This document shows, in pieces, positions 1 through 9,265 of a stretch of 64,000 nt of DNA. Every line of letters starts with the position of its first letter. Position 1 is the first letter of the stretch. The translations under genes were made by a program, and so were the position numbers. The notes below the pieces were generated by a model that saw only the letters and a list, made by a program, of their open reading frames with translations, was not told where the DNA came from and did no database searches. Source of the stretch: Staphylococcus warneri (lineage in GTDB: Bacteria; Bacillota; Bacilli; Staphylococcales; Staphylococcaceae); contig NZ_LR134269.1 of the NCBI RefSeq assembly GCF_900636385.1, forward strand, positions 1,984,001-2,048,000. Reading direction: 5' to 3'.

Positions 1-1829
1 GCATTACCATAAGTACGGCGCTCAATTTGATCAACGATAGGCATTACTGAGCTTGTTGCATTTTGCACATAAGAAATACTTTGTGTTGGTGCAATTGCTA
101 AACGATATGCATGGTATAGTCCATATTGCTCTACATCTTTTTGTAATGCTTTCCAATCTTCTGCTGTTGGAATTTCAAAACCTTTGAATAATTCGCGTAC
201 TTTTTCAAATTGTGGTTCAAATTCTTGTGAAGTATAGAATTCGAAATATTTTCCATTTGCATAATCTGATTTATCAAAATCAAGGTATTTTTCTCCACGT
301 TCTTTAGCAATTTGCATTGAACGTTCAATTGAATAATAGTTCATCATCATAAAGAAAATATTAGCGAAATCTTTAGCTTCTTCTGACTCATAACCAATTT
401 TATTTTTGGCTAAATAACCATGTAAATTCATTACACCAAGTCCTACAGAATGTAACTCACTATTAGCTTTTTTTACACCAGGTGCGTTTTGAATATTCGC
501 TTCATCACTAACAACGGTTAATGCATCCATACCTGTATGAACTGAATCTCTAAATTTTTGAGATTCCATGACATTCACAATATTCAATGATCCCAAGTTA
601 CATGAAATATCTCGTTTAATTTCATCTTCTGTACCATAGTCATTTATAATAGATGTTTCTTGTAATTGGAAAATTTCAGTACATAAATTACTCATTTTAA
701 TTTGACCAATATCTGAATTAGCATGAACTTTATTCGCATTATCTTTGAACATTAAATATGGATAACCAGATTGTAATTGTGTTTGAGCAATGGTATTTAA
801 CATTTCACGTGCATCTTTTTTCTTTTTCTCTACATTAGGGTTTGCAACCATGTCATCATAATATTTTTCTAAATCAATATCATCTAAAGTCACACCGTAC
901 TCTTGTTTTACTGTGTGTGGTGCAAACATGTAGAAGTCTTTACCTTCTTTTGCTAGGTCAAAGAATTTAGAAGGCACGATTAATCCAGTTGAAATAGTTG
1001 ATAAACGTAAATCTTCATCTGCATTTACTTTTTTAGTATCTAAAAACTCTTCAACATCATAGTGGAAAATATTTAAATATACAGCACCTGCACCAGGTCT
1101 TTGGCCTAATTGATCTGCATAACTAAATCCACCTTCGAGTGATTTAGCAACAGGTAGTACACCTTTAGCTACACCTTTAATACCTTTAATTGCTTCACCA
1201 CGTGCACGTAATTTAGATAAATTAATTGCTACGCCGCCACCAATTTTACTTAATTGTTTCGCGGTTGAATCAATAAAGTTGATAGAATTTAAACTATCAT
1301 CTACTTCTAATAAGAAGCATGAAACTAGTTCACCACGTCTTGCTCTTCCGGCATTTAAAAATGTCGGTGTTGCAGGTTGGTAACGTTGTTCTACCATGGC
1401 TGAAATAAATTGTTTCGCTTGATCTTTGTCGCCATTAGCTAAGTACATTGAAACGATGGCAACGTGTTGATTATAATCTTCTAAATATTGTTGTTTATCA
1501 TTCGTTTTAAGTGCATAGTCTTTATAAAATTTACTTGCAGACATATAACTAGCAAATTGGAAGTTTATTGACTTGGCATATTCTGTGATTTCTACTAAGT
1601 CTGAATCACTATATTTTGCAAATACATTGAAGTAGAAGTTATTGTCTACAAGATAGTGTAAACGTTCAATTTCGCTATCGAAATAAATCGTTTTGTCGTG
1701 GATTTCTTCCAAATATACTTTGAGCGCTTCTTGGTCTTTTTCTAAATTGAAAAAACCATTATCTTTTCGTTTTGTAACTTCATTATTTAATTCAATGTGA
1801 TTGTACTTCTTCTCGTCCATAGTTTTCAT
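1..1829 (-). CDS. nrdE: Class Ib ribonucleoside-diphosphate reductase alpha subunit, partial
   Basis: Large catalytic subunit of the aerobic class Ib (NrdEF) ribonucleotide reductase, which makes deoxynucleotides for DNA synthesis. About 609 codons are present; the C-terminus runs off the left edge. The protein starts [18 protein letters not shown], as I recall for the S. aureus NrdE. Characteristic stretches are visible: [37 protein letters not shown], and SNLCTEIFQ with the NLGSLN segment, which belong to the R1 barrel and carry active-site cysteines. The start ATG lies inside the end of nrdI (38-nt overlap), so the two are translationally linked. nrdF is expected beyond the left edge. The identity is very secure; only the start choice between the ATG at 1829 and the ATG at 1820 is open. 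Confidence 0.96.
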   Translation of the reverse strand, partial: MKTMDEKKYNHIELNNEVTKRKDNGFFNLEKDQEALKVYLEEIHDKTIYFDSEIERLHYLVDNNFYFNVFAKYSDSDLVEITEYAKSINFQFASYMSASKFYKDYALKTNDKQQYLEDYNQHVAIVSMYLANGDKDQAKQFISAMVEQRYQPATPTFLNAGRARRGELVSCFLLEVDDSLNSINFIDSTAKQLSKIGGGVAINLSKLRARGEAIKGIKGVAKGVLPVAKSLEGGFSYADQLGQRPGAGAVYLNIFHYDVEEFLDTKKVNADEDLRLSTISTGLIVPSKFFDLAKEGKDFYMFAPHTVKQEYGVTLDDIDLEKYYDDMVANPNVEKKKKDAREMLNTIAQTQLQSGYPYLMFKDNANKVHANSDIGQIKMSNLCTEIFQLQETSIINDYGTEDEIKRDISCNLGSLNIVNVMESQKFRDSVHTGMDALTVVSDEANIQNAPGVKKANSELHSVGLGVMNLHGYLAKNKIGYESEEAKDFANIFFMMMNYYSIERSMQIAKERGEKYLDFDKSDYANGKYFEFYTSQEFEPQFEKVRELFKGFEIPTAEDWKALQKDVEQYGLYHAYRLAIAPTQSISYVQNATSSVMPIVDQIERRTYGN

Positions 1830-2190
1830 TAAAATTACCCACCTTGTTTTTAAATTCGATAACGTCTTTATTAGTGCCTTGCACTTCAAACTTCATTAAC
1901 AACGGTACATTATAGTCTTCAGAAATAGAGCGCCCTGCTTTAGCAAAATTTTGACCCCAGTTTCTATTACCACTGGCAGCTACCGCTCTAAGATATGAAT
2001 GATTTACATCTAGAAATGATTGTACTTGTTGTGGTACTTCACCAAAACCTATTGTTCCAGTAACTAAAATATATGGTTCATTAATAGGATCCGTACAATT
2101 ATCTGATGTAATTTCCATTACATTTTCGATTTCAGCACGTTTAATAAATCTGCGTACATTACCTGAAAATGAGAAATATACTACTTTCAT
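1792..2190 (-). CDS. nrdI: NrdI flavodoxin-like protein for class Ib RNR
   Basis: Small flavodoxin-like protein (132 aa) that supplies the oxidant for assembling the manganese-tyrosyl radical cofactor of NrdF. The N-terminus [18 protein letters not shown] carries the FMN phosphate-binding loop (SFSGNVRRF), followed by the [11 protein letters not shown] and [15 protein letters not shown] segments typical of NrdI. I start at the ATG at 2190 because an AAGG lies 7 nt upstream and the product then has the family length. An earlier in-frame start would add MVKEGDP without a better ribosome binding site. It is the first gene of nrdI-nrdE(-nrdF), overlaps nrdE by 38 nt, and lies downstream of a paired NrdR box. 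Confidence 0.95.
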   Translation of the reverse strand: MKVVYFSFSGNVRRFIKRAEIENVMEITSDNCTDPINEPYILVTGTIGFGEVPQQVQSFLDVNHSYLRAVAASGNRNWGQNFAKAGRSISEDYNVPLLMKFEVQGTNKDVIEFKNKVGNFNENYGREEVQSH

Positions 2191-2508
2191 TGGATCGCCT
2201 TCTTTCACCAATCTTTAAACAATTAAAAAAGAAGTTCTCCCATCATAACAGGAAAGCTTCCTACAAAATATAGTGTTGTAGAATGAAATGAGTCACTAAA
2301 AGAAAAGTTTATAAAAACTATATGACCTTATCTTGATATTAGATTTTATTTTGAACCACAAGATATTGTGGTTGATTTGAAATGTAGATCTATATAGTAT
2401 AAGTAAACATTTTGTGCGGAAACACCGTAAACGAGAGATTATTCTATTATTACTAGTGTCATTTTGCATTTAAATTAAGATTATTCCTTTTATTAGTATC
2501 TGCTGCAG

Positions 2509-2556
2509 ACACAATATATTGTGTCTGTTTATCAATACCGATACTATATTCTGTGT
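2509..2556. promoter_or_regulatory. Paired NrdR boxes upstream of nrdIE
   Basis: Box 1 is ACACAATATATTGTGT at 2509-2524, a perfect palindrome that extends to 22 bp. Box 2 is ATACTATATTCTGTGT at 2541-2556, a weaker copy. The two boxes start 32 bp apart, about three helical turns, which is the usual geometry of NrdR operators (consensus near ACACWATATATWGTGT). They lie about 320 bp upstream of nrdI. A further imperfect palindrome, AACCACAAGATATTGTGGTT at 2354-2373, sits nearer to the gene and may be another site. The sites are seen directly; NrdR binding is inferred from the family. Confidence 0.8.
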
Positions 2557-2949
2557 TTCATTATACATAATACCTAAACTTATTTAAAGTTAAAGTTTTA
2601 TGTCAAATGTTCGTCTTTTCTTCTAAACATGCACCACTACACCTTTAGTCTTACATCAATAAAAATAAAAAAATTTTTCAGTTAAAATTACTTGCTTTTT
2701 ATAAAAAAATATACATTAAGCGTAAGCTCGTGATTCTAGCTCAACCCCGTCAAAATAAAGGATACAATCAATAGAAAATCAAAATTAAACTGCAATCGTT
2801 TTCAGTTATATACAATTATTTTAAATCTCACAAATGATTTGGAACTAGAGAATAACCTCGCTTAATAGAACATGTGTTCGTATTTTTATTATATATTTCC
2901 CCCTACGTTTTTTCAAGTCATTTATGCATATCAACATCATTTATGCTAC
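2557..2949. other. Intergenic region without a recognised gene
   Basis: About 390 bases of very AT-rich sequence between the NrdR boxes and the promoter of the DMT transporter gene. I find no open frame with a ribosome binding site, no terminator with a T run and no riboswitch core that I recognise. Confidence 0.5.
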
Positions 2950-2955
2950 TATAAT
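2950..2955 (+). promoter_or_regulatory. -10 element of the DMT-queF unit
   Basis: A perfect TATAAT. Transcription would begin around 2962, which leaves almost no leader for an ATG at 2970 and supports the TTG at 2988 as the true start of the gene. No strong -35 box is visible at the expected distance. Confidence 0.5.
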
Positions 2956-2987
2956 AACGTTAAACTTTTATGAATGAGGCGATAGTA

Positions 2988-3854
2988 TTGAATCCTAAAA
3001 TCAAAGGTATAATTGCAATATTAATATCTGCGATAGGCTTTAGCTTTATGTCTGTCTTCTTCAGATTATCAGGCGATTTACCTGTATTTCAAAAGTCTCT
3101 AGCAAGAAATTTAGTTGCAATGTTCATACCGTTATTCTTCATATTTAAATATAAGCAACCTATGTTTGGTAAATTAAGTAGCCAACCATTACTTATCTCA
3201 AGGTCTACACTCGGGTTAATAGGTGTATTACTCAATATATATGCACTTGATCATATGGTATTGAGTGATGCTGATACATTAATGAAGTTAAACCCCTTCT
3301 GGACCATATTATTATGTTTTATCTTTTTACATGAAAAAGTACGGAAATATCAAATTTCAGCAATGATCGTTGCGATACTAGGTATGTTACTTATTGTAAA
3401 ACCAGAATTTTCTTCTTCGTTTATACCAGCATTAATTGGGCTACTTTCAGGTATATTTGCTGCATCAGCATATACATGTGTCCGTGCTTTAAGTACTAGA
3501 GAAGCACCTTATACCATCGTATTTTATTTTTCATTATTCTCAGTAATTGTACTTATACCATTTTCAATCGTTACTTTTGAACCTATGAGCAAATTACAAG
3601 TTTTATATTTATTTGGCGCAGGTTTATCAGCGGCAGTGGGTCAAATTGGAATTACACTAGCCTATAGTTTCGCAGCAGCAAAAGATATTTCTATCTTTAC
3701 TTATGCTTCTATTATATTTACAGCAATATTCGGCTTCATATTATTTGGCGAAACACCAGATTTATTATCAACAATCGGATATGTTGTCATTATTAGTGCA
3801 AGTTACTATATGTTTGAAAAAGCACGACGCGAGTCTAATACTCAACAAAATTAA
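2988..3854 (+). CDS. DMT-superfamily (EamA) transporter
   Basis: Integral membrane protein of 288 aa with about ten hydrophobic segments and the duplicated EamA fold of the drug/metabolite transporter superfamily. The second half contains the usual ISIFTYASIIFTAIFGFILFGE segment (about residues 239-260), seen here only in its core. I place the start at the TTG at 2988 because GAGG at 2976-2979 is 8 nt upstream; the ATG at 2970 lacks a ribosome binding site and lies too close to the probable transcription start. The substrate is unknown. queF follows after 23 nt in the same direction, with no terminator between, so a link to queuosine-precursor uptake is possible but unproven. Confidence 0.8.
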   Translation: MNPKIKGIIAILISAIGFSFMSVFFRLSGDLPVFQKSLARNLVAMFIPLFFIFKYKQPMFGKLSSQPLLISRSTLGLIGVLLNIYALDHMVLSDADTLMKLNPFWTILLCFIFLHEKVRKYQISAMIVAILGMLLIVKPEFSSSFIPALIGLLSGIFAASAYTCVRALSTREAPYTIVFYFSLFSVIVLIPFSIVTFEPMSKLQVLYLFGAGLSAAVGQIGITLAYSFAAAKDISIFTYASIIFTAIFGFILFGETPDLLSTIGYVVIISASYYMFEKARRESNTQQN

Positions 3855-3877
3855 TCATATGATAAGGAGTGATTCAT

Positions 3878-4378
3878 TTGGCACAAGGACGTCAAAATGA
3901 TGAATTACAAGATATAACATTACTAGGTAACCAAAATAATACTTATAACTTCGATTACAGACCAGATGTTTTAGAAACATTTGATAATAAACATCAAGGT
4001 AGAGATTACTTTGTGAAGTTTAATTGTCCAGAGTTCACATCACTATGCCCTATTACAGGACAACCGGATTTCGCAACAATTTATATTTCATACATCCCTA
4101 ACATTAAAATGGTTGAATCTAAATCATTAAAATTATATTTATTTAGCTTTAGAAACCATGGTGACTTTCATGAGGATTGTATGAATATCATTATGAATGA
4201 TTTAATTGACTTAATGGATCCTCATTACATTGAAGTATGGGGTAAATTCACACCACGTGGCGGTATCTCCATTGATCCTTATACAAATTATGGCCGCCCA
4301 AATTCAAAATATGAAAAAATGGCGGAGCATAGAATGATGAATCATGATATGTATCCTGAAAATATAGACAATCGCTAA
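3878..4378 (+). CDS. queF: NADPH-dependent 7-cyano-7-deazaguanine reductase
   Basis: Reduces the nitrile of preQ0 to the amine preQ1, the last step before insertion into tRNA for queuosine synthesis. It is a unimodular QueF of 166 aa, the short tunnelling-fold form. The catalytic cysteine is C57 in [12 protein letters not shown] and the conserved aspartate is D64; the NADPH-binding region contains [26 protein letters not shown] at 3864-3869 sets the start at the TTG at 3878 (8-nt spacer); the upstream GTG at 3869 overlaps the ribosome binding site. It is separate from queCDE, which lie 20 kb away behind a preQ1 riboswitch, and it appears to be co-transcribed with the DMT transporter. Confidence 0.95.
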   Translation: MAQGRQNDELQDITLLGNQNNTYNFDYRPDVLETFDNKHQGRDYFVKFNCPEFTSLCPITGQPDFATIYISYIPNIKMVESKSLKLYLFSFRNHGDFHEDCMNIIMNDLIDLMDPHYIEVWGKFTPRGGISIDPYTNYGRPNSKYEKMAEHRMMNHDMYPENIDNR

Positions 4379-4401
4379 TTTTACAGTGATTATCAATTAT
4401 A

Positions 4402-4462
4402 AACTTTAGTACATTGAAAACATCTTACAAAGATAATTTCAAATTGTGCTAAAGTTTTTTAT
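4402..4462 (+). terminator. Rho-independent terminator after queF
   Basis: The stem AACTTTAGTACA (4402-4413) pairs with TGTGCTAAAGTT (4445-4456) and is followed by a T run. The loop is long, about 31 nt. Confidence 0.7.
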
Positions 4463-4554
4463 TTAATTTTCAAAAAACTCTTGCACTTTATTAAGTTAAA
4501 GCGTATTTTTATATGTATTAGTACTATAGTTCATTAAATTAATGAGTCTCAATT

Positions 4555-4626
4555 TTATATGAATATTTCATATAATTAATTCGAAGGAATTGACAGAATT
4601 TTCTTATTTATAATTTTTAGAATATT
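4555..4626 (+). promoter_or_regulatory. dtpT upstream region with palindrome and CodY-like box
   Basis: A palindrome with 9-bp arms, TTATATGAA and TTCATATAA, lies at 4555-4575. AATTTTTAGAATATT at 4612-4626 matches the CodY box AATTTTCWGAAAATT at 13 of 15 positions. TTGACA (4590-4595) and TATAAT (4609-4614) are present but separated by only 13 nt, so the exact promoter is uncertain. CodY repression of a di/tripeptide transporter would be normal for Firmicutes. The rest of 4463-4712 shows nothing else. Confidence 0.5.
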
Positions 4627-4712
4627 ATTGCAACTTTTTAATTTCAATAGTACAATTTTTAAAAAACAATATAACGTTAGTGTTAAGGGAACAGAAAGGT
4701 TGGGATGATTAT

Positions 4713-6218
4713 ATGAAAGCAAATAATTCCCATGAACAGGCAGTTCAAGAAATTCCACAAACAGGATTTTTTGGACATCCTAGAGGTTTAGGTGTTTTAT
4801 TCTTCGTAGAATTTTGGGAGAGGTTCAGTTATTATGGCATGCGTGCAATGTTGTTATTCTATATGTACTATTCCATTGCAAATCATGGATTAGGTATTGA
4901 TAGAACAACGGCAATGTCAATCATGTCAGTATATGGAGCATTAATCTATATGTCATGTATTCCAGGTGGTTGGATTGCTGACAGAATTACAGGTACAAGA
5001 GGCGCCACTTTAATTGGTGCAGTGCTCATCATTATTGGACATATTTGTCTAAGTTTGCCGTTCGCAATGGTTGGATTGTTCGCATCAATGTTCTTTATTA
5101 TTATTGGCTCTGGGATGATGAAACCAAACATTTCTAATATTGTTGGTAGATTATATACTAAAGATGATACACGTATGGATGCAGGTTTCGTTATTTTCTA
5201 TATGTCAGTAAACTTTGGTGCATTAATTTCACCTATCATTCTGCAACAATTTTTAAATGTCAAAAACTTCCATGGCGGATTCTTAATTGCAGCTATTGGT
5301 ATGGCATTAGGTTTAGTTTGGTACGTATTATTTAACCGTAAAAATTTAGGTCGTGTTGGTATGACACCAACAAACCCACTATCACCCGATGAAAAGAAAA
5401 AATACACTGCAATTGTTAGTGGTATTGTAGCCATTATTATCGTTGTACTTATCGTTACATACTTAACGAATACATTATCATTTAACTTAGTAAGTAATAC
5501 TGTTTTAGTACTTGGTATCGTATTACCAGTTTCATACTTTACAATTATGATTAGAAGTAAAGATGTTACGGATGTAGAACGTTCAAGAGTTAAAGCCTTT
5601 ATTCCATTATTTATTTTAGGTATGGTGTTCTGGGCTATTCAAGAACAAGGTTCAAATGTACTTAACATTTATGGTATTGAACATTCAGATATGAAATTAA
5701 ATCTATTAGGATGGAAAACGAATTTCGGTGAAACAATTTTCCAATCTATCAACCCACTTTTCATCCTATTATTTGCACCTGTTGTTTCATTAATTTGGCA
5801 AAAATTAGGCAAACGTCAACCAAGTTTACCTATTAAATTCGTCATTGGTGCCGGTTTGGCTGGTATCTCTTATATCTTAATGGGATTAATCGGTAACATT
5901 TATGGAAGTGCTCATTTCTCAGTAAACTGGGTTATTCTTTCATACATCATTTGTGTTGTTGGTGAGTTATGTTTATCACCTACTGGTAATAGTGCTGCAG
6001 TTAAGTTAGCACCAAAAGCTTTTAACGCTCAAATGATGAGTTTATGGTTATTAACTAATGCATCAGCTCAAGCATTTAACGGTACATTAGTTAAATTAAT
6101 CGATCCATTAGGTCAAACGAATTACTTTATATTCTTAGGTACTACAGTAATTGTCATTACATTAGTCATTTTAGCCTTCTCACCAAAAATTGTGAAAGCA
6201 ATGAGAGGTATAAGATAA
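4713..6218 (+). CDS. dtpT: Proton-coupled di/tripeptide transporter (POT/PTR family)
   Basis: Imports di- and tripeptides with protons across the cytoplasmic membrane. The 501-aa product carries the PTR2 signatures: FFVEFWERFSYYGMRAML, with the ExxERFxYYG motif near residues 28-37, the GGWIADRITGTR segment, FYMSVNFGALISP (the FYxxINxG motif), and ELCLSPTGNSAAVKLAP in the C-terminal half. About 12-14 membrane segments are visible. I chose the ATG at 4713 because the family protein begins close to it; a start 11 codons earlier has no ribosome binding site. It is monocistronic, with a terminator directly after it. Confidence 0.95.
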   Translation: MKANNSHEQAVQEIPQTGFFGHPRGLGVLFFVEFWERFSYYGMRAMLLFYMYYSIANHGLGIDRTTAMSIMSVYGALIYMSCIPGGWIADRITGTRGATLIGAVLIIIGHICLSLPFAMVGLFASMFFIIIGSGMMKPNISNIVGRLYTKDDTRMDAGFVIFYMSVNFGALISPIILQQFLNVKNFHGGFLIAAIGMALGLVWYVLFNRKNLGRVGMTPTNPLSPDEKKKYTAIVSGIVAIIIVVLIVTYLTNTLSFNLVSNTVLVLGIVLPVSYFTIMIRSKDVTDVERSRVKAFIPLFILGMVFWAIQEQGSNVLNIYGIEHSDMKLNLLGWKTNFGETIFQSINPLFILLFAPVVSLIWQKLGKRQPSLPIKFVIGAGLAGISYILMGLIGNIYGSAHFSVNWVILSYIICVVGELCLSPTGNSAAVKLAPKAFNAQMMSLWLLTNASAQAFNGTLVKLIDPLGQTNYFIFLGTTVIVITLVILAFSPKIVKAMRGIR

Positions 6219-6233
6219 TAGATGACAATGTAA

Positions 6234-6270
6234 GCGGTAAGTCGAAATAATTCGGCTTACTGCTTTTTTA
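6234..6270 (+). terminator. Terminator after dtpT
   Basis: GCGGTAAGTCGAA (6234-6246) pairs with TTCGGCTTACTGC (6251-6263) around a 4-nt loop, followed by a run of T. Confidence 0.9.
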
Positions 6271-6367
6271 GTTTATAATAAAAATCACTCTAAAATTTCA
6301 TTGATTACCTATAAAAGTGGGTATTGAAATATATTAAACAAGAACTTAAGGAAAGTAGGTATAGACG

Positions 6368-7297
6368 ATGACAAAAAAATATAATCATGGTGTGTTATTC
6401 TATCATGAACACAGTGGCTTAAAAGATATCTACCAAGGGCTAGGTGAAGTGACAAAGTCTCTAAGTTCTATGTGTAAACACTTTTCCATTCAATTAAGTG
6501 AAAATGAAGGGGATATCAAAGGCTATTGCCAATCTATTAAAAATGGACAATACGGAGACGATATAGACGTGTTATTCATATTAGGTGGCGATGGTACCGT
6601 TAATGAATTGATCAATGGCGTAATGGAGAATGACTTAGATTTACCTATTGGCATTATTCCAGGTGGCACATTCAATGACTTTACTAAAACATTAAACCTC
6701 AATCCAAATCATACATTAGCTAGTCAGCAATTATTATCTTCACATATACAAACATATGATGTAATGAAAATTAATGATATGTATGCACTTAATTTCGTGG
6801 GATTAGGCCTAATAGTACAAAATGCTGAAAATGTACAAGACGGTTCTAAAGACATCTTTGGTAAACTGAGCTATATTGGTTCCACTGTTAAAACATTAAT
6901 GGACCCTAGCAAGTTTGATTTCACACTATCAATTGATGGCGAAGAAAAATCCGGTAATACATCTATGATACTTATCGCAAATGGTCCTAATATTGGTGGC
7001 AGTAGAATTCCTTTAACTGATTTATCTCCACAAGATGGTCAATTAAATACTTTTATCTTTGATGATCAAAGTTTCAGTATCCTAAATGATATCTTTAAAA
7101 AGCGTGACAGTATGAATTGGAATGAAATTACACAAGGCATTGATCACATCTCTGGTAAACAAATTAGGCTCACTACTGAACCTAACATGAAAATTGATAT
7201 TGATGGTGAAATTGCTTTAGAGACACCTATAAATGTTGAAGTATTACCAAATGCCATCAAATTACTCACATTCCCTGATCAAAATAATAACCAATAA
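6368..7297 (+). CDS. Diacylglycerol kinase-like lipid kinase (DagK/YegS family)
   Basis: Lipid or diacylglycerol kinase catalytic-domain protein of 309 aa. The nucleotide-binding motif GGDGTVNE is at residues 73-80 and the second conserved loop PGGTFNDF at 98-105. A C-terminal beta-rich domain ends near [19 protein letters not shown], as in YegS/DgkB proteins. These enzymes phosphorylate membrane lipids or related long-chain substrates at the inner face of the membrane. The actual substrate cannot be read from sequence; the housekeeping DgkB of lipoteichoic acid turnover is a related family member. It stands alone, with its own leader and a shared terminator. Confidence 0.85.
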   Translation: MTKKYNHGVLFYHEHSGLKDIYQGLGEVTKSLSSMCKHFSIQLSENEGDIKGYCQSIKNGQYGDDIDVLFILGGDGTVNELINGVMENDLDLPIGIIPGGTFNDFTKTLNLNPNHTLASQQLLSSHIQTYDVMKINDMYALNFVGLGLIVQNAENVQDGSKDIFGKLSYIGSTVKTLMDPSKFDFTLSIDGEEKSGNTSMILIANGPNIGGSRIPLTDLSPQDGQLNTFIFDDQSFSILNDIFKKRDSMNWNEITQGIDHISGKQIRLTTEPNMKIDIDGEIALETPINVEVLPNAIKLLTFPDQNNNQ

Positions 7298-7315
7298 TAA
7301 CAATAAGCGAACTCG

Positions 7316-7381
7316 TAAAAACAGGAGCTCAACCACTCATCCATACGACAATTTTAGGATAAGGGCTAGCTCCTGTTTTTA
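7316..7381. terminator. Bidirectional terminator between lipid kinase and nucleotidase genes
   Basis: AAAAACAGGAGCT near 7317-7328 pairs with AGCTCCTGTTTTT (7368-7380). There is a T run on each strand, so it can serve both converging genes. It overlaps the stop codon of the minus-strand gene. Confidence 0.75.
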
Positions 7382-7915
7382 TTTATCATTTAGGAATAAT
7401 GCTTCTACATCTTTCCAACCATTTACACGTTTATACTCATGATGATTCATATTATGAACAGCAGTATACATAATAGATTCACCTTCGAAAATAGCAAGTT
7501 GACGTGGATTGTCATCAATTAAATAGTCCGCATTAATAATATTTTTGCGACCACAAAAAACAAAATGTTGTGGATCTAAAAATGGAAAATGTTCTAACAA
7601 CCATTCATACTTATCATGGAATGATGTTGGTACATCCATTGCAGCTGTTGCTATATAAACATCATAATGTTCATTTAACTTCTCTACAACTTCTTGTGCA
7701 TTTGGCATAACCTTTAAATGTCTAAAGAACCCAGGCTCTCTAAGTATTTCAGTGACTAATCCGTCATGTTCTGGAATAACATGCTTTAATTTTTGTCCAT
7801 TTAGCGATTCTACTGTGATTCCTAAATTAGCTCTTTCATTTACACCATCAATTATTGCGCCTAGTGTATCAGCGAGTACTTCATCCATATCTATAGCAAT
7901 TTTCTTACGAGACAT
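7379..7915 (-). CDS. 5'(3')-deoxyribonucleotidase-like HAD hydrolase
   Basis: HAD-superfamily phosphatase of 178 aa resembling the NT5C deoxyribonucleotidases. The nucleophile motif [10 protein letters not shown] is at residues 8-17, motif II is ATAAMD, and the metal-binding motif is [11 protein letters not shown], with a run of hydrophobic residues before the acidic pair. The predicted reaction is dephosphorylation of (deoxy)nucleoside monophosphates in the cytosol. hisC lies 87 nt upstream in the same direction with no visible terminator, so they may share a transcript. Substrate preference is inferred from family resemblance only. Confidence 0.8.
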   Translation of the reverse strand: MSRKKIAIDMDEVLADTLGAIIDGVNERANLGITVESLNGQKLKHVIPEHDGLVTEILREPGFFRHLKVMPNAQEVVEKLNEHYDVYIATAAMDVPTSFHDKYEWLLEHFPFLDPQHFVFCGRKNIINADYLIDDNPRQLAIFEGESIMYTAVHNMNHHEYKRVNGWKDVEALFLNDK

Positions 7916-8002
7916 TAAATCTACTCCTCAAATGTAATGTATTTCTAAAGTATAGCAAAAGGACGATTCAGACAAAAGATTTAACTTACCTAATATATCA
8001 CT

Positions 8003-9058
8003 TTAAAATTCAAAATGTTGTAATACGTCAATCATCTTATTATTTTGTTCTGGAAAGCCCACCGTAATCCTAACACCTGTAGGAAATGGTCGTGTAATAC
8101 AACCTACTTTCAAGAGTGCCTCATACAGTTCTTTACTTTTATTTGTTTGTACAAATACAAAGTTAGTTTGGCTAGGTAAGAAATGTTTACTTTGAGGTAT
8201 TTGATAAAACTTTGCACGTTCTTTAGCATTTTTTGCAGTAATCTCTTTTAAGTAGTCTTGATCTTCCAATGCAGCTACTGCAGCATATTCAGATAAACGT
8301 GTAACATTGAATGGTGGTCTAATAATATTCCATTTTTCAATAGCTTCATTAGTGGCAACCACATAACCTACGCGTAATCCTGCTAATCCATAAGCTTTTG
8401 AAAAAGTTCTTAGTAAAAATGCATTGTCAAATGTTTCTTGTAACTTTAACGTATCAGGGTAATCGTCTGCAGTAACAAATTCAAAGTACGCTTCATCAAT
8501 GAGTACTGGTACGTGACTTGGTACACGTTCTAAAAATCCTTTAAGTTCATCATGATTAAAATAGGTACCAGTAGGATTATTAGGATTACATAACCACACT
8601 AGTGAAGTATCGTCATCAACTTCATTTAAAATACCTTCTAAATCAAATCCACCATTCTTTAATGGTACTTGAACAACATGAGCAGACTCTACAATAGCAT
8701 TATGATAATACTGTCCAAACGTTGCTTCACTCGTTACGATTTTATCTCCTGGTGTTAATACTGCTCTTGAAATCATTAAGATAACTTCATCCAAGCCTGC
8801 ACCAAATAAAATTCGAGATGCGTCCACACCTAAATGTTGACTAATCGCCTCTCTAAGTAATGGCGACCCTGTTTCAGGATAATAATATAATTCATCTAAA
8901 TGATTCGTTATTGCTTCTTTAGCTTTAGGAGAAGGACCATATAAGTTTTCATTCGATGCTAATTTATATAACTCTTCTTCAATTCCATATGCTTCTTTGA
9001 GTGCTCTAGGTGATAGTCCTGGTTGATATGCAGATAATTGTTCGAGTTGTTTTTTCAT
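8003..9058 (-). CDS. hisC: Histidinol-phosphate aminotransferase
   Basis: PLP-dependent fold type I aminotransferase of 351 aa that converts imidazole acetol phosphate to histidinol phosphate. Visible features are the N-terminal [24 protein letters not shown] (the substrate/PLP-binding loop), IDEAYFEF, and the Schiff-base lysine in [16 protein letters not shown] near residue 220. The SD GAGGGG is about 12 nt before the ATG. There are no other his genes nearby, so it may act more broadly on aromatic amino acids, as some HisC proteins do. It may be followed in the same transcript by the nucleotidase gene. Confidence 0.92.
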   Translation of the reverse strand: MKKQLEQLSAYQPGLSPRALKEAYGIEEELYKLASNENLYGPSPKAKEAITNHLDELYYYPETGSPLLREAISQHLGVDASRILFGAGLDEVILMISRAVLTPGDKIVTSEATFGQYYHNAIVESAHVVQVPLKNGGFDLEGILNEVDDDTSLVWLCNPNNPTGTYFNHDELKGFLERVPSHVPVLIDEAYFEFVTADDYPDTLKLQETFDNAFLLRTFSKAYGLAGLRVGYVVATNEAIEKWNIIRPPFNVTRLSEYAAVAALEDQDYLKEITAKNAKERAKFYQIPQSKHFLPSQTNFVFVQTNKSKELYEALLKVGCITRPFPTGVRITVGFPEQNNKMIDVLQHFEF

Positions 9059-9193
9059 AATAATCGTTGCCCCCTCAAATTGACAGAAATTTCAAAAACT
9101 TAATATTAATTATAAACACTTACTATTACATAAATCAATCCATCTTCAAATCAAATATGAAATGTAATAGTTAAAGTGGCTATCTAAAGATTC

Positions 9194-9247
9194 AAAAAAG
9201 CCTCAATGAGAATGAAACATTTCATTATGTTCCATGCGCATTGAGAC
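9194..9247 (-). terminator. Terminator of the osmoprotectant ABC operon
   Basis: On the minus strand, CTCAATG and CATTGAG close a long hairpin (outer arms at 9239-9245 and 9202-9208) with an inner AATGAAA/TTTCATT stem, followed by a T run at 9194-9200. Confidence 0.8.
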
Positions 9248-9265
9248 TATGTCTAAGAAACTATT

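Noticed and set aside
131..328. 65-codon minus-strand frame
   Set aside because: It overlaps nrdE in another frame; nrdE is well conserved there.
2970..2987. ATG at 2970 as start of the DMT transporter
   Set aside because: It has no Shine-Dalgarno and lies about 8 nt from the probable transcription start; the TTG at 2988 has GAGG at good spacing.
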